A stretch of DNA of 43,276 nt from Atribacterota bacterium (GTDB lineage Bacteria > Atribacterota > Atribacteria > Atribacterales > Caldatribacteriaceae): contig JBDIWM010000014.1 in the NCBI GenBank assembly GCA_039638595.1, forward strand, positions 1-43,276, in the 5' to 3' direction. The notes beneath the pieces were generated by a model. The model made no database searches. It saw nothing but the letters and a program-made list of their open reading frames with translations, and had not been told where the DNA came from. The first letter of the stretch is position 1; each line of letters opens with the position of its first letter. Below, piece after piece: positions 9,161 through 17,409 of the stretch. The translations under genes were made by a program, and so were the position numbers.

Positions 9161-9570
9161 CCTCCATCACCCACCTATACTATAGCAGAAAAAAGGAGCC
9201 CTGAGGAAAGTCAGGAATGCCCCACTTCCTCTATTCTACCTCATTCTCACCGTTTCTCCCCTCATACCTCACCCCTCCCTATCCCTACCCCAACAGCGTC
9301 AACTCCCTTTTCCAGGGAAAAACGGAGGGATAACTCTGGGGTTCGCAAAAAATCCGGGGATCGTCATCCAGAGCGATGGCGTGCAAGGCATGAGTAGAGC
9401 TCTTTGAAGCATCTTCTTGAAGCACAGGTTTTTTCCAAACAAAAAAGAGGAACCGCACCAATTTCCTCGTGCATGAACCTCATAATCGATTATACTATGA
9501 TATGGGGATCCGGAAGAAGAAGGCCATCACTACCGAATGAGAGGAACACGATAAAGGGGACTTCAAATCT
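9161..9570 (+). other. Gene-free divergent intergenic region
   Basis: This 410 bp stretch separates the minus-strand exonuclease gene from the plus-strand GGDEF-EAL paralog 2. No open frame of useful length is present. Read on the minus strand, a small hairpin (CCTGA/TCAGG) at about 9198-9213 is followed within six bases by a T run, so it could act as a weak terminator or attenuator in the exonuclease leader. A short inverted repeat CTCTGG/CCAGAG occurs near 9335-9373. I recognise no riboswitch here. Confidence 0.5.
9473..9501 (+). promoter_or_regulatory. Possible promoter of GGDEF-EAL paralog 2
   Basis: TATGAT (9496-9501) is a good -10 and overlaps a TATACT. At 17 bp spacing the -35 would be ATGAAC, only a 3/6 match to consensus. 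The leader to the ATG at 9571 would be about 60 nt. Weak call. Confidence 0.35.
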
Positions 9571-12500
9571 ATGTTTTTAACCAGCATGGTCACGGTCGTT
9601 ATGCTGTTCGTTTTCTACTCTGCTCTGTCTGTGGCGGTGTACCTTTCCAGCCATTTCCACAAAAGGGTGGAAATCCATCTCGCTCACACCATATGTGTTC
9701 TCCTTGCGGTATGGTCGCTGGGACTGGCTCTGGTACGAATTGCTCCCTCCTATGAAAAGGCGCTCTTCTGGCAGCGGATATCAGCCACAGGCTGGACCAC
9801 AATATACAGTGTGTTCCTCCACCTTTCCCTCATCCTGAGTTCGGCTCACCTTTCCAGAAAGTGGTGGGTTCTGGTTCTCACCTATTTTCCAGCCTCTTTG
9901 AGTCTCTTCGCCTTTTCCATCCTTCCTGGAGTTGCCCAAAGGGTCCAGCATCTGGCACTGATGCACTCGACCTGGGTGGTCCTCCCGGTTGCGGATTTCT
10001 GGAATCGTTTTTTTGAACTGTACTGCACCACTTCGGTGGGCATTTCCAGCTTCCTCATTTTTAGGATGGGATGGAAATTGAATCATTCAAAAGAGAAAAA
10101 GAGTACGACCTTTTTTATCTTCTCTCTTCTTTGCGCCATGACCCTGGGTATGATTTTCGACCGGTTCTCGATGCCCCGGCGTTTTCCTGAGTTATCCAAT
10201 CTGGCGCCAGTCATGGCACTCTTCCCTCTCACGGTATTTGCCCAAACCATACGAAACAGTCAGAATTTCTGGATCCTCAGGAAAAAGCGCTGGAGACAAC
10301 AGGTCACCCAGGGAGAAATCTTGAGTGAAGCTGACAAAGCCTCCCTCTACCAGTTCCTGGCTGGAATACACATCCTCACCGGCTTTGGTTACGCCACTCT
10401 GGCGGTGCTCGCCCAGCGGCCTGCCGTAACCAACCGGGTCCTCTGGGGAGTGCTCATGCTGTTTCTGGGAATGAGCACGAGCTACCTGACTTCCCTGGAG
10501 ATATCGGAGAAAAGCCGCGATAGTATATCCGGTGCTATTTTGGCTCTTTCAGCTTTTTTCCTCTGGTTTGAAATCACCACCGTCCTTGGAAGAGTAGACG
10601 TTTTCCTTTCCCTGGTTATCCTGCCCTTTCTCTTTCCCGCAATTCTTTCGGGCAATCGCTGGGCTTTATTCATGGGAGGGGCGGTGCTCTTCCTGGTCCA
10701 GACCTATACCTGGACCAGCCTCCAATCCGAGGGAAACCATCCTGAAGCCGTGCTCACCCAGATTCTGGTCACCGTCCTCTCTGGTTTAGCCATCCTGGCA
10801 ACCCTTTTCATCCGCCAGGTGTACCTGAGACGTCTGGAAGAAAACCGAAAGCAGCTGCAAATCCAGGAATTGATTGCCGGTGTCTCGTCCCAATTCATCG
10901 GGCCTCAACCCCAGAATGTCAAGGAAAACCTGCAGAGCGCCCTGTGCATCATAGCGACACAGCTCAACATGCCCTGGGGCTTTCTTGAGGTATCAAGCGA
11001 AGAAGGAAGCGTACTCCGCAGGATCCATCTTGAAGACGGCCCTCTTTGGGTTGAACCAGACGAACTGACCTTTCTCAGGGCCCAAACCGAAAATGGAACA
11101 CCCCTTTGGCTGGATAGTGCCCACCTTTCTCCCCTCGAAGAACGCCATCTGGGTCAACTTTTCGCCCGGGAAATGCTACGCGCCATAGTGGCTATTCCGC
11201 TTCAGAATAAAGACGTGCGCTGTGGCCTTCTTGTCCTGGGTACGCGAGATAAGGTGGCATGGTCAAAATACGGACAGGAGTCGCTCAGGATTCTGGGAAA
11301 TGTACTGGTGGAAGCACTGGCCAGAATGAAAGCCGAAAAGCGGCTTGAACACATGGCCCTCTATGACTCCCTGACCGAGCTTCCCAATCGAGTGCTTTTC
11401 CTGGATCGCCTGACGAAAGCCATGCAGCGGGCCAAACGAACCGGGAAACTGGTGGCGGTAGCTTTCCTGGACATTGATTCCTTCAAGCTGATTAACGACT
11501 CCGAAGGCCATGAAGTCGGTGACCAGCTCCTCAAACAGGTTGCCCAGCGTTTTTCTAGCTGCATACGCGAACACGACACCATCGCCCGCTTTGGAGGCGA
11601 TGAATTCCTGATTGTGTTCGACAACCTTAATCAGTTCAATGAAATACCACCCATGGTGGAGCGGATCACAGAGGAAATTCAGAAACCTTTTTTCATCGGA
11701 AACCAGGAATTCCTGATTACGGCAAGCTGCGGAATTGCCCTGTATCCTGGCGATGGGGAATCCCCCGAAGAACTCATCCAGGCTGCGGATTTAGCCATGT
11801 ACGCGGCTAAAGCAACCGGTGAAGGCCGCTATGCTTTTTGTTCTCCCCATTTGAAAGCCGAAGTCCAGCAAAAACAAACCCTGACCAGCGGCCTCTACAA
11901 AGCAATAGAGCGGGAGGAACTCACGATCTATTACCAGCCCCAAGTAGAAGTCACAACCGGCAGCATCGTGGGACTGGAAGCGCTTTTGCGTTGGAACCAT
12001 CCCGAACTCGGATTACTCCTACCAGGGTCGTTCATTCCCCTGGCCGAGCAAAAAGGGCTCATCATCCCCATTGGAGAATGGGTACTCAAAAAAGCTTGTT
12101 CTCAGATCACTTCTTGGCAGAAAAAGGGTGTTTCCATTCCTCGCTTAGGGGTCAACCTCTCTCCCGTTCAGCTCCGTGACCCGCAACTGGTGCAAAAAGT
12201 ACACCGAACGCTCAGTGAAACCGCTCTCCCTCCAGAAATCCTTGAGCTTGAGGTCACCGAAAGCGCCATTTTCCACAATCCCGATGAAGCCATTGCTCTC
12301 CTGCAAAATCTGAAAAACCTGGGGGTACGCATTGCCCTGGATGACTTTGGGGTGGGATACTCCTCGCTTATCCGATTGAAAATGCTCCCCGTTGACCGCA
12401 TCAAACTGGACCGGCGTTTCTTCCACAACGCCCCGTACAACCTCCGGGATCGCACCATTGCCGAAAGCATCATCCAGCTGGCTCGGTCCATCGACGCTGC

Positions 12501-12645
12501 CGTGATTGCCGAAGGGGTGGAAACGGAGACGCAACTTCAGTTTGTGACGGAACAGGGATGCTACGAAGTTCAGGGATTCTACTATTACCATCCCCTACCC
12601 CCTGAAGAAATCGAAGCACTGCTTTTGAAGGGAGTAAAACACTGA
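9571..12645 (+). CDS. Membrane GGDEF-EAL c-di-GMP signalling protein (paralog 2)
   Basis: A 1024-residue protein with the same layout as the one at 2361-5423: about 420 hydrophobic N-terminal residues in two multi-helix blocks, a GAF-like domain, GGDEF (675-679) and EAL (803-805). REHD five residues before GGDEF is an intact I-site. All expected EAL catalytic residues are visible: EALLRW, Asn in GVNLSP, Glu in EVTES, the Asp pair in LDDFGVGYSS, Lys in RIKLDRRF, Glu in AEGVET and Gln in VQGF. Unlike paralog 1, loop 6 is canonical (GVGYSSL), so this copy is the better candidate for an active phosphodiesterase. The SD AAGGGG lies 11 bases before the ATG. The two copies probably arose by duplication and now flank the tRNA/CLC/exonuclease segment. 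Confidence 0.92.
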   Translation: MFLTSMVTVVMLFVFYSALSVAVYLSSHFHKRVEIHLAHTICVLLAVWSLGLALVRIAPSYEKALFWQRISATGWTTIYSVFLHLSLILSSAHLSRKWWVLVLTYFPASLSLFAFSILPGVAQRVQHLALMHSTWVVLPVADFWNRFFELYCTTSVGISSFLIFRMGWKLNHSKEKKSTTFFIFSLLCAMTLGMIFDRFSMPRRFPELSNLAPVMALFPLTVFAQTIRNSQNFWILRKKRWRQQVTQGEILSEADKASLYQFLAGIHILTGFGYATLAVLAQRPAVTNRVLWGVLMLFLGMSTSYLTSLEISEKSRDSISGAILALSAFFLWFEITTVLGRVDVFLSLVILPFLFPAILSGNRWALFMGGAVLFLVQTYTWTSLQSEGNHPEAVLTQILVTVLSGLAILATLFIRQVYLRRLEENRKQLQIQELIAGVSSQFIGPQPQNVKENLQSALCIIATQLNMPWGFLEVSSEEGSVLRRIHLEDGPLWVEPDELTFLRAQTENGTPLWLDSAHLSPLEERHLGQLFAREMLRAIVAIPLQNKDVRCGLLVLGTRDKVAWSKYGQESLRILGNVLVEALARMKAEKRLEHMALYDSLTELPNRVLFLDRLTKAMQRAKRTGKLVAVAFLDIDSFKLINDSEGHEVGDQLLKQVAQRFSSCIREHDTIARFGGDEFLIVFDNLNQFNEIPPMVERITEEIQKPFFIGNQEFLITASCGIALYPGDGESPEELIQAADLAMYAAKATGEGRYAFCSPHLKAEVQQKQTLTSGLYKAIEREELTIYYQPQVEVTTGSIVGLEALLRWNHPELGLLLPGSFIPLAEQKGLIIPIGEWVLKKACSQITSWQKKGVSIPRLGVNLSPVQLRDPQLVQKVHRTLSETALPPEILELEVTESAIFHNPDEAIALLQNLKNLGVRIALDDFGVGYSSLIRLKMLPVDRIKLDRRFFHNAPYNLRDRTIAESIIQLARSIDAAVIAEGVETETQLQFVTEQGCYEVQGFYYYHPLPPEEIEALLLKGVKH

Positions 12646-12671
12646 CAATAGAAACAATAAAAATCAAAGAC

Positions 12672-12696
12672 CCCTGAGCTCCAAGCATACTCAGGG
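12672..12696 (-). terminator. Weak stem-loop, possible minus-strand terminator
   Basis: CCCTGAG (12672-12678) and CTCAGGG (12690-12696) form a 7-bp stem with an 11-base loop. Read on the minus strand it is followed by a T-rich stretch (TCTTTGATTTTTATTG), which would suit termination of transcription coming through the DUF5615 remnant. On the plus strand there is no T run, so it is not a convincing terminator for the GGDEF-EAL gene. Confidence 0.4.
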
Positions 12697-12720
12697 TGAA
12701 CTGAATACCATGCCACGGTG

Positions 12721-13086
12721 CTAAAAAAATTCCAGCAGGGGGCAATACCACACCGAGCACATCGCACCAATTCTCGGATTCTTCCCGAACCGAAACCCTT
12801 TGCGCCCTTTGGGAAAGAACATCCGTGAAACACTGGCAAAAAGGGCAAAACCTGTAGGGAAAAGGCCGGTCTCCTCTGACCTTCCTCTTTTTGGCTCGAA
12901 ATGGGTAAACTTTTTTACATCTTTGCTTGAAAGAATGGCTCTCCGTCTTCTGACGAAATCGAGGATTTCCCAATCCGAACTACCGGGGCACGATTCAATC
13001 ACCGAAAAAACTTCAAATCCGGAATTTCTGAGAATCCGGACAATGCGAAAGTCAACATTTTCATCAACCAAAAAATCAGGGAACAA
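12721..13086 (-). pseudogene. Truncated DUF5615 (PIN-like toxin) remnant
   Basis: The first ~56 codons match the start of DUF5615 PIN-like proteins: FLVDEN at the N-terminus (acidic active-site Asp), then ILRNSGFEVFSVIE, PGSSDWEIL and RRAILSSKD. In intact members the last element continues as a DFG motif and another ~50 residues ending in a short hydrophobic strand. Here homology stops after SSKD (about 12919), and the remaining frame is unrelated in composition, so the gene looks truncated or frameshifted. It overlaps the end of the DUF433-like remnant, the usual order for these toxin-antitoxin-like pairs. Any start (TTG) is weak. Probably non-functional. Confidence 0.6.
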
Positions 13087-13189
13087 TGCGTTTTTCTCCA
13101 GCCAGGATTTCAGCAGAATGCGCCAGGGCCCTCAAAATATCCTCTCGCCTCAAGCGGGGATATGCCTCAAGGAGTTCGTCGACAGTCAT
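13076..13189 (-). pseudogene. DUF433-like antitoxin fragment
   Basis: A 37-codon frame starting at ATG 13189 reads MTVDELLEAYPRLRREDIL followed by RALAHSAEIL. This is the typical C-terminal half of DUF433 proteins, the winged-helix antitoxin partners of DUF5615. The N-terminal half (usually with a GKPxIxGTRI motif) is absent: the in-frame sequence upstream is unrelated and runs straight into the gltX 3' end. It ends by overlapping the DUF5615 remnant. The pair looks like a decayed toxin-antitoxin module left downstream of gltX. Confidence 0.6.
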
Positions 13190-13210
13190 GAATAACCAAG
13201 AGCAATCGGC

Positions 13211-13235
13211 AGCCCCAGGATTCCATTCTGGGGCT
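13211..13235 (-). other. gltX 3' stem-loop
   Basis: AGCCCCAG and CTGGGGCT form a perfect 8-bp stem with a 9-base loop just after the gltX stop codon. A second pair, AGCAATCG (13201-13208) and CGATTGCT (13249-13256, inside the last gltX codons), encloses it. There is no T tract, so it may mark a transcript 3' end by another route or protect the long operon mRNA from exonucleases; function is inferred. Confidence 0.5.
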
Positions 13236-13242
13236 ATTCTGG

Positions 13243-14724
13243 TTAACGCGATTGCTTCCGTTCCTCGATAACCCGCAGAGCCCGCTCAATGCGGGAAATC
13301 ACCCGGTCTTTACCAAGCACGGCCAGAAGCTCAAAAAGGCCAGGACCAACCTTTTGCCCGGAGACCGCAATCCGTAAGGGATGGATGAGGGAAGCGGCCT
13401 TGACACCAAGGGTTTCGGCCTTTTTACGGATGGCATCCTCCAGGGTTTCCAGGGTGAAAGGTGAAAGTCCCCGCAGGGTGTTGAGGCATTCCCGCAAAAT
13501 CCGGTCGGCTCCTTCGGCCAGAAGGATTTTTTCGAAGGCTTCAGGGTGAAAGGCAAAATCCTCCCGGAAAAAGTAGTCTGCCTCTTCCAGAAGCTGCCCC
13601 AGGTATTTCAGGCGGTCCTTCATGATGACCATAACCCCTTCAAGGTAGGAGAGAAACTCAGGGGTGAAATCTCCCTCCCGGAAGCGCCCTTCCCGCAACA
13701 GAATATCTTTCAAAATGGAAACCAGGTACTGGTTCTCGCTTTCCCGGATGTAGACCCCGTTCATCCAGTTGAGTTTATCGAGGTCAAACACCGCAGCGTG
13801 TTTGGTGACCTGAGACAGAGAAAAACGCTCAATGATTTCCTCCCGACTGAAAATTTCCTTTTCCTCTTCACCGCTGGCCCAGGAGAGGCGAGCCAGATAG
13901 TTGAGCATGGCTTCCGGCAAATACCCCTTATCCCGGTAGTAGGTAACCGAAGGGGAACCGTGGCGTTTGGAAAGGCGGGTGCGGTCTTTACCTAAAATCA
14001 TGGGGATGTGGGCAAATTCGGGCACCGGAAATCCCAGGGCGCGATATAGAAGCACCTGGCGGGGGGTGTTGGAGATGTGGTCATCACCCCGGATCACATG
14101 GGTAATCCGCATTAAGGCGTCGTCCACTACACAGGCAAAATTGTAGGTGGGCATTCCATCCGATTTCATGATCACAAAGTCATCCAGTTCCCGATTCTGA
14201 AAAGCCACTTCCCCTCGCAGCATGTCCTGGAAGGTGGTCTCCCCCTCGGGGATGAAAAAGCGCAAAACTGGTTTACGACCCGCTTTCTGGAATTCCTCTT
14301 CCTCCGCCGCGAGGAGGTGGTAACATTTCCGATCGTAGCGCCAGCTCTGACCCTTTTTCACCGTTTCCTCCCGGCGCTTTTCCAGTTCTTCCGGAGTACA
14401 GTAACACCGGTAGGCCAAACCAGCCTGGAAAAGTTTCTCCGCGTATTCCCGATAGAAGGAAAGCCGTTCACTCTGATAATAAGGGCCACAAGGACCACCC
14501 ACCCGGGGACCTTCATCCCAGTGGAGGCCCAACCATTCCAGGCTTTCCAAAATGACCTCCACCGACTCTTCAGTAGAGCGCACCACGTCGGTATCTTCAA
14601 TGCGGAGGATAAAGGTTCCCTCCATCTTTCGGGCAAAGGCCCAGTTAAAGAGTGCCGTCCGCGCCCCTCCGAGGTGCAAAAACCCGGTGGGACTGGGTGC
14701 AAACCGTACCCGCACCTTATCCAT
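13243..14724 (-). CDS. gltX: Glutamyl-tRNA synthetase
   Basis: A 493-residue class I synthetase that charges tRNA-Glu. The N-terminus carries RFAPSPTGFLHLGGARTA with the HIGH-type motif HLGG, and the KMSKS-type loop reads DRTRLSKRHGSP. Length is normal for bacterial GluRS, and the C-terminal helical anticodon-binding domain ends in a basic tail. The ATG has AAGGAG six bases upstream and overlaps the end of the thioesterase gene by 8 nt, so translation is probably coupled. It appears to be the last gene of the 16-gene array starting at secA. Whether it is discriminating cannot be judged; no gatCAB genes are in the window. Confidence 0.97.
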   Translation of the reverse strand: MDKVRVRFAPSPTGFLHLGGARTALFNWAFARKMEGTFILRIEDTDVVRSTEESVEVILESLEWLGLHWDEGPRVGGPCGPYYQSERLSFYREYAEKLFQAGLAYRCYCTPEELEKRREETVKKGQSWRYDRKCYHLLAAEEEEFQKAGRKPVLRFFIPEGETTFQDMLRGEVAFQNRELDDFVIMKSDGMPTYNFACVVDDALMRITHVIRGDDHISNTPRQVLLYRALGFPVPEFAHIPMILGKDRTRLSKRHGSPSVTYYRDKGYLPEAMLNYLARLSWASGEEEKEIFSREEIIERFSLSQVTKHAAVFDLDKLNWMNGVYIRESENQYLVSILKDILLREGRFREGDFTPEFLSYLEGVMVIMKDRLKYLGQLLEEADYFFREDFAFHPEAFEKILLAEGADRILRECLNTLRGLSPFTLETLEDAIRKKAETLGVKAASLIHPLRIAVSGQKVGPGLFELLAVLGKDRVISRIERALRVIEERKQSR

Positions 14725-15127
14725 TCTTCTTCACTCCTTCTTTGGGAATCACGAAGACTCCTTTTCCTTCGGCTACCAATTCTCCGTTCTGCACCACTTC
14801 CCCCCGGGCCTGAATGAGGCGCCCTTTCTTTTCCACCACCCGACCCCGCAGGGTGACAATTTCCCCAGTGCGGCAGGGGCGGAGGTATTTCACTTCCAGG
14901 GTCCCGGTCACGGCAATTTCCCCGGTGGCTTTCACCGCGTGGGACATCACTTCATCCAGAAGTGCCGCCACCATTCCCCCATGGGCCACCCCATCAAAAC
15001 CCTGATAGTACCAGGGTATCACAGTTTCAGTCACCGTATCGTTCTCCTCCTGGCGAAAACGGAGCTGAAAACCATGGGGATTCAGGTTTCCACAGAGCCA
15101 GCATCGACTGTTATCCACAAAGGCCAT
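14717..15127 (-). CDS. PaaI-type hotdog-fold thioesterase
   Basis: A 136-residue single hotdog domain. VAHGGMVAALLDEVMSHA contains the HGG-(A)-D/E core of PaaI/YbaW-like acyl-CoA thioesterases, and VKYLRPCRTGE and ARGEVVQNGELVAEGKG match the following strands. A C-x-x-C pair (CWLCG) near the N-terminus resembles the short Cys-containing lead seen in some members. A longer frame extends to 15178, but ATG 15127 is better: it is one base after the upstream stop codon, with AAGGAG ten bases before it. Substrate unknown. Its place between an envelope deacetylase and gltX does not indicate a specific pathway. Confidence 0.85.
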   Translation of the reverse strand: MAFVDNSRCWLCGNLNPHGFQLRFRQEENDTVTETVIPWYYQGFDGVAHGGMVAALLDEVMSHAVKATGEIAVTGTLEVKYLRPCRTGEIVTLRGRVVEKKGRLIQARGEVVQNGELVAEGKGVFVIPKEGVKKNG

Positions 15128-15128
15128 G

Positions 15129-16220
15129 TTACATCGACTCCTTCTTTTGGATTTCGGAAAGAAACACGAATTCCACATCTGGATCCGAGAAACTGCTTAA
15201 GAAATCAGAGAGCGCCCGATAGGTCGACTCCCGAGGGTGCCCGATGGCGATGGCATACCCCTTCTTTTTGGCCACCTGAATCGTGGTCCGAAGTTGATTC
15301 TTCACGTACTCCACGGCAGGATAGGTATCAAGGAAGACATCCCGCCGAAAAGCCCGGATTCCGTTTTCCTGAGCAATCTGAAAAGCCACCGACTTTGAGG
15401 TGGTGAGGCTATCCAGAAAATAGAGGTCATGCTCTTTCAGGTGCCCAAAGAAAACTTTCATGAGCTCAGGAGTGGAAGTGACCCGGGAACCCTTGTGGTT
15501 ATTGAGCCCCCGAGCACCCGGGATTTCACCACAGACCCGATCCAGAAGTTCTTTGACTTTTTCAGAGGACATTCCCACCCGCAGGAGTAATCCTTCCTTG
15601 GTGTTTTCCTTCCCATTGAACGCCTCCATGGGGAAATGAATGAGGATTTCTTTCTCCTTCGCTTTCGCCATTCGGACCACATCCTGGGTATGGGGAAGGT
15701 TCGGAAGCACCGCCACATTGAGTTTCACCGGAAGGGCAAGGAATTTTTCTGCCAGGCGCAGGTCATATCCCAAGTCATCAATCACGATCGCCACCTGAAA
15801 ACGGGGTTTAACCTTCAACCTCAGGAAAAAGAAGGGGTGTTCTCCGAAAAAGAGGGTATAGGTCTCATCCTCACCTTCTACCCTCCTCTCTCCCCGAAAA
15901 CCCATATAGGGTAAAAGGGTAAAGAAGTTTTCCATTCCCTCGGCAAAACTTTGAAGAGAATCCCGGTTGGCAAAAATGGCCTGGACCTGCCAAACCCCTT
16001 CGCCTTGCGGAGGAATGGTTTCCACGTGCAGGGCCCGAAGATGCAATTCCTGCACAATCACCGTGGTACACAGGCGATCCAGCCCCCGGGAAAAAACCTG
16101 AGCCAGAGCAAAGCGCGAAAACGGTGCATCGTGCTCCCGGAGACCCTCCCAGAGAAAGTACACCCCCAGCGCCATGAGGAACAGTAAAACCCAGAATGGA
16201 ACCCTACGAAGCCAATTCAT
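15129..16220 (-). CDS. Divergent polysaccharide deacetylase (YibQ type)
   Basis: An envelope protein of 363 residues from ATG 16220. A single N-terminal hydrophobic helix (VPFWVLLFLMALGVYFLW) anchors it or serves as a signal peptide. The C-terminal ~220 residues match the divergent polysaccharide deacetylase family (DUF610): VAIVIDDLGYD, VAVLPNLPHT, ILIHFPMEAF, LNNHKGSRVTS and AIAIGHPRESTY. The conserved Asp pair and His residues are those expected of the fold. A TTG three codons upstream with a close AAAGG is an alternative start. It overlaps the CtpA gene and follows the EnvC-like gene by one gene. In E. coli yibQ is the neighbour of envC, so linkage to septal peptidoglycan processing is likely although the substrate is unknown. 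Confidence 0.88.
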   Translation of the reverse strand: MNWLRRVPFWVLLFLMALGVYFLWEGLREHDAPFSRFALAQVFSRGLDRLCTTVIVQELHLRALHVETIPPQGEGVWQVQAIFANRDSLQSFAEGMENFFTLLPYMGFRGERRVEGEDETYTLFFGEHPFFFLRLKVKPRFQVAIVIDDLGYDLRLAEKFLALPVKLNVAVLPNLPHTQDVVRMAKAKEKEILIHFPMEAFNGKENTKEGLLLRVGMSSEKVKELLDRVCGEIPGARGLNNHKGSRVTSTPELMKVFFGHLKEHDLYFLDSLTTSKSVAFQIAQENGIRAFRRDVFLDTYPAVEYVKNQLRTTIQVAKKKGYAIAIGHPRESTYRALSDFLSSFSDPDVEFVFLSEIQKKESM

Positions 16221-17394
16221 CGTTACCAAGAAGACCTTTCAGTTCTCTAACCGCCTGTTCAAATTGTTTCTCCTCTTCTTTGACCTCCACGTCCGGAGGA
16301 AGTCCCACTTTATCGACCAGGGTCCCATCAGCCAGGTAATATCTGGAAACGGTAAAAATCACACCTCCACCGTGGGAAAGCGGGAAAATTTCCTGTACCA
16401 CGCCTTTCCCAAAGGTATTCTCCCCGACGAGTTTCGCCTTCAATACCATGCGCAGGATTCCAGCCATGATTTCCGCACCACTGGCAGTCCCTTTATTGAC
16501 AAGCACCACCAGGGGCTTATCCCAGAGGGGGCTCACAAAGTTTTTAATCACTTCCTTGCGCCCTTGCCGGTCCTCAACCACAAGAAGGTCCCGATTCTGG
16601 GGTACAAAAATACCCGAACAGAGGAGCGCTGCTGGGAGAAGTCCCCCTGGGTTATCCCGCAAATCGATCACCAATCCCCTGACTCCAGCATCCTGCAGGG
16701 CAAAAATAACCTCACGCAACTCGTTAAAAGTTTTTCCGTGAAACTCAGAAATCCGCACCACTCCCACTCCATCAGAACGGACCTCGTGTTCCACACTCTG
16801 AATCGAGATGATATCCCGCACGATTTCCACTGTCAGGTTCTCCTTTTGCTCTTCTCGTTTGATTTCCAGCACCACCTTGGTCCCTTTGGTCCCGCGCATC
16901 TTTTTGACCGCCCGGTCAAGCGAGATTCCTGCAGTGGACTCTCCATCAATGGCCACAATCATATCTCCCGCCTTGACTCCCGCCCGCTCAGCCGGAGACC
17001 CCTTGATGGGGGAAATCACGGTCAACTGTTCATCCTTAATGGCAATCACGATGCCGATTCCAGAAAATTCCCCCTCCAGCCGGTCGCTGGTCTCAATCTT
17101 AAAATCTTCCGGGTCAAGGTACCGGGCGTAAGGGTCATCAAGGGACTTCAATATTCCCCGGATGGCCTCTTCCATGAGGATGTCCTCTTTCAGGGGTTGC
17201 TCACCAATAAACTTTTCTTTGAGGAACGTAATGGTCTCAAAGAGGGGTTCCCAGGTTTTTTCATCGACATCCTGAGTAACACTCTGTACCTCCAGAAAGC
17301 CATACGCATCCCGGCTGGCACCAGCATAAGCCAAGCCAATCCCTAATGCCACCACACTCAAAATGACCACAAACCACCGTTTTTGCCGCACCAT
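16204..17394 (-). CDS. C-terminal processing peptidase, S41 family
   Basis: A 396-residue secreted or membrane-anchored protease. It has a signal-anchor (WFVVILSVVALGIGLAYA), a helical N-terminal region, a PDZ domain around GIGIVIAIKDEQLTVISPI, and a catalytic domain with Ser305 in GTASGAEI and Lys330 in TFGKGVVQ. The 25-residue Ser-Lys spacing is that of CtpA/Prc proteases. ATG 17394 is preferred to the GTG two codons upstream because GAGGTG then serves as ribosome binding site. It lies 15 bp behind the EnvC-like gene. CtpA/Prc proteases often trim envelope or peptidoglycan enzymes, which fits the neighbours. Confidence 0.94.
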   Translation of the reverse strand: MVRQKRWFVVILSVVALGIGLAYAGASRDAYGFLEVQSVTQDVDEKTWEPLFETITFLKEKFIGEQPLKEDILMEEAIRGILKSLDDPYARYLDPEDFKIETSDRLEGEFSGIGIVIAIKDEQLTVISPIKGSPAERAGVKAGDMIVAIDGESTAGISLDRAVKKMRGTKGTKVVLEIKREEQKENLTVEIVRDIISIQSVEHEVRSDGVGVVRISEFHGKTFNELREVIFALQDAGVRGLVIDLRDNPGGLLPAALLCSGIFVPQNRDLLVVEDRQGRKEVIKNFVSPLWDKPLVVLVNKGTASGAEIMAGILRMVLKAKLVGENTFGKGVVQEIFPLSHGGGVIFTVSRYYLADGTLVDKVGLPPDVEVKEEEKQFEQAVRELKGLLGNDELAS

Positions 17395-17409
17395 ATTCAC
17401 CTCGATTCT

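Noticed and set aside
9195-9225. A GAGGAAAGTC string resembling the conserved RNase P RNA segment
   Set aside because: The following bases do not continue the motif, and no other RNase P conserved blocks or helices are found nearby.
16174-17346. A 390-codon plus-strand open frame
   Set aside because: Entirely antisense to the CtpA and deacetylase genes, with no recognisable domain.
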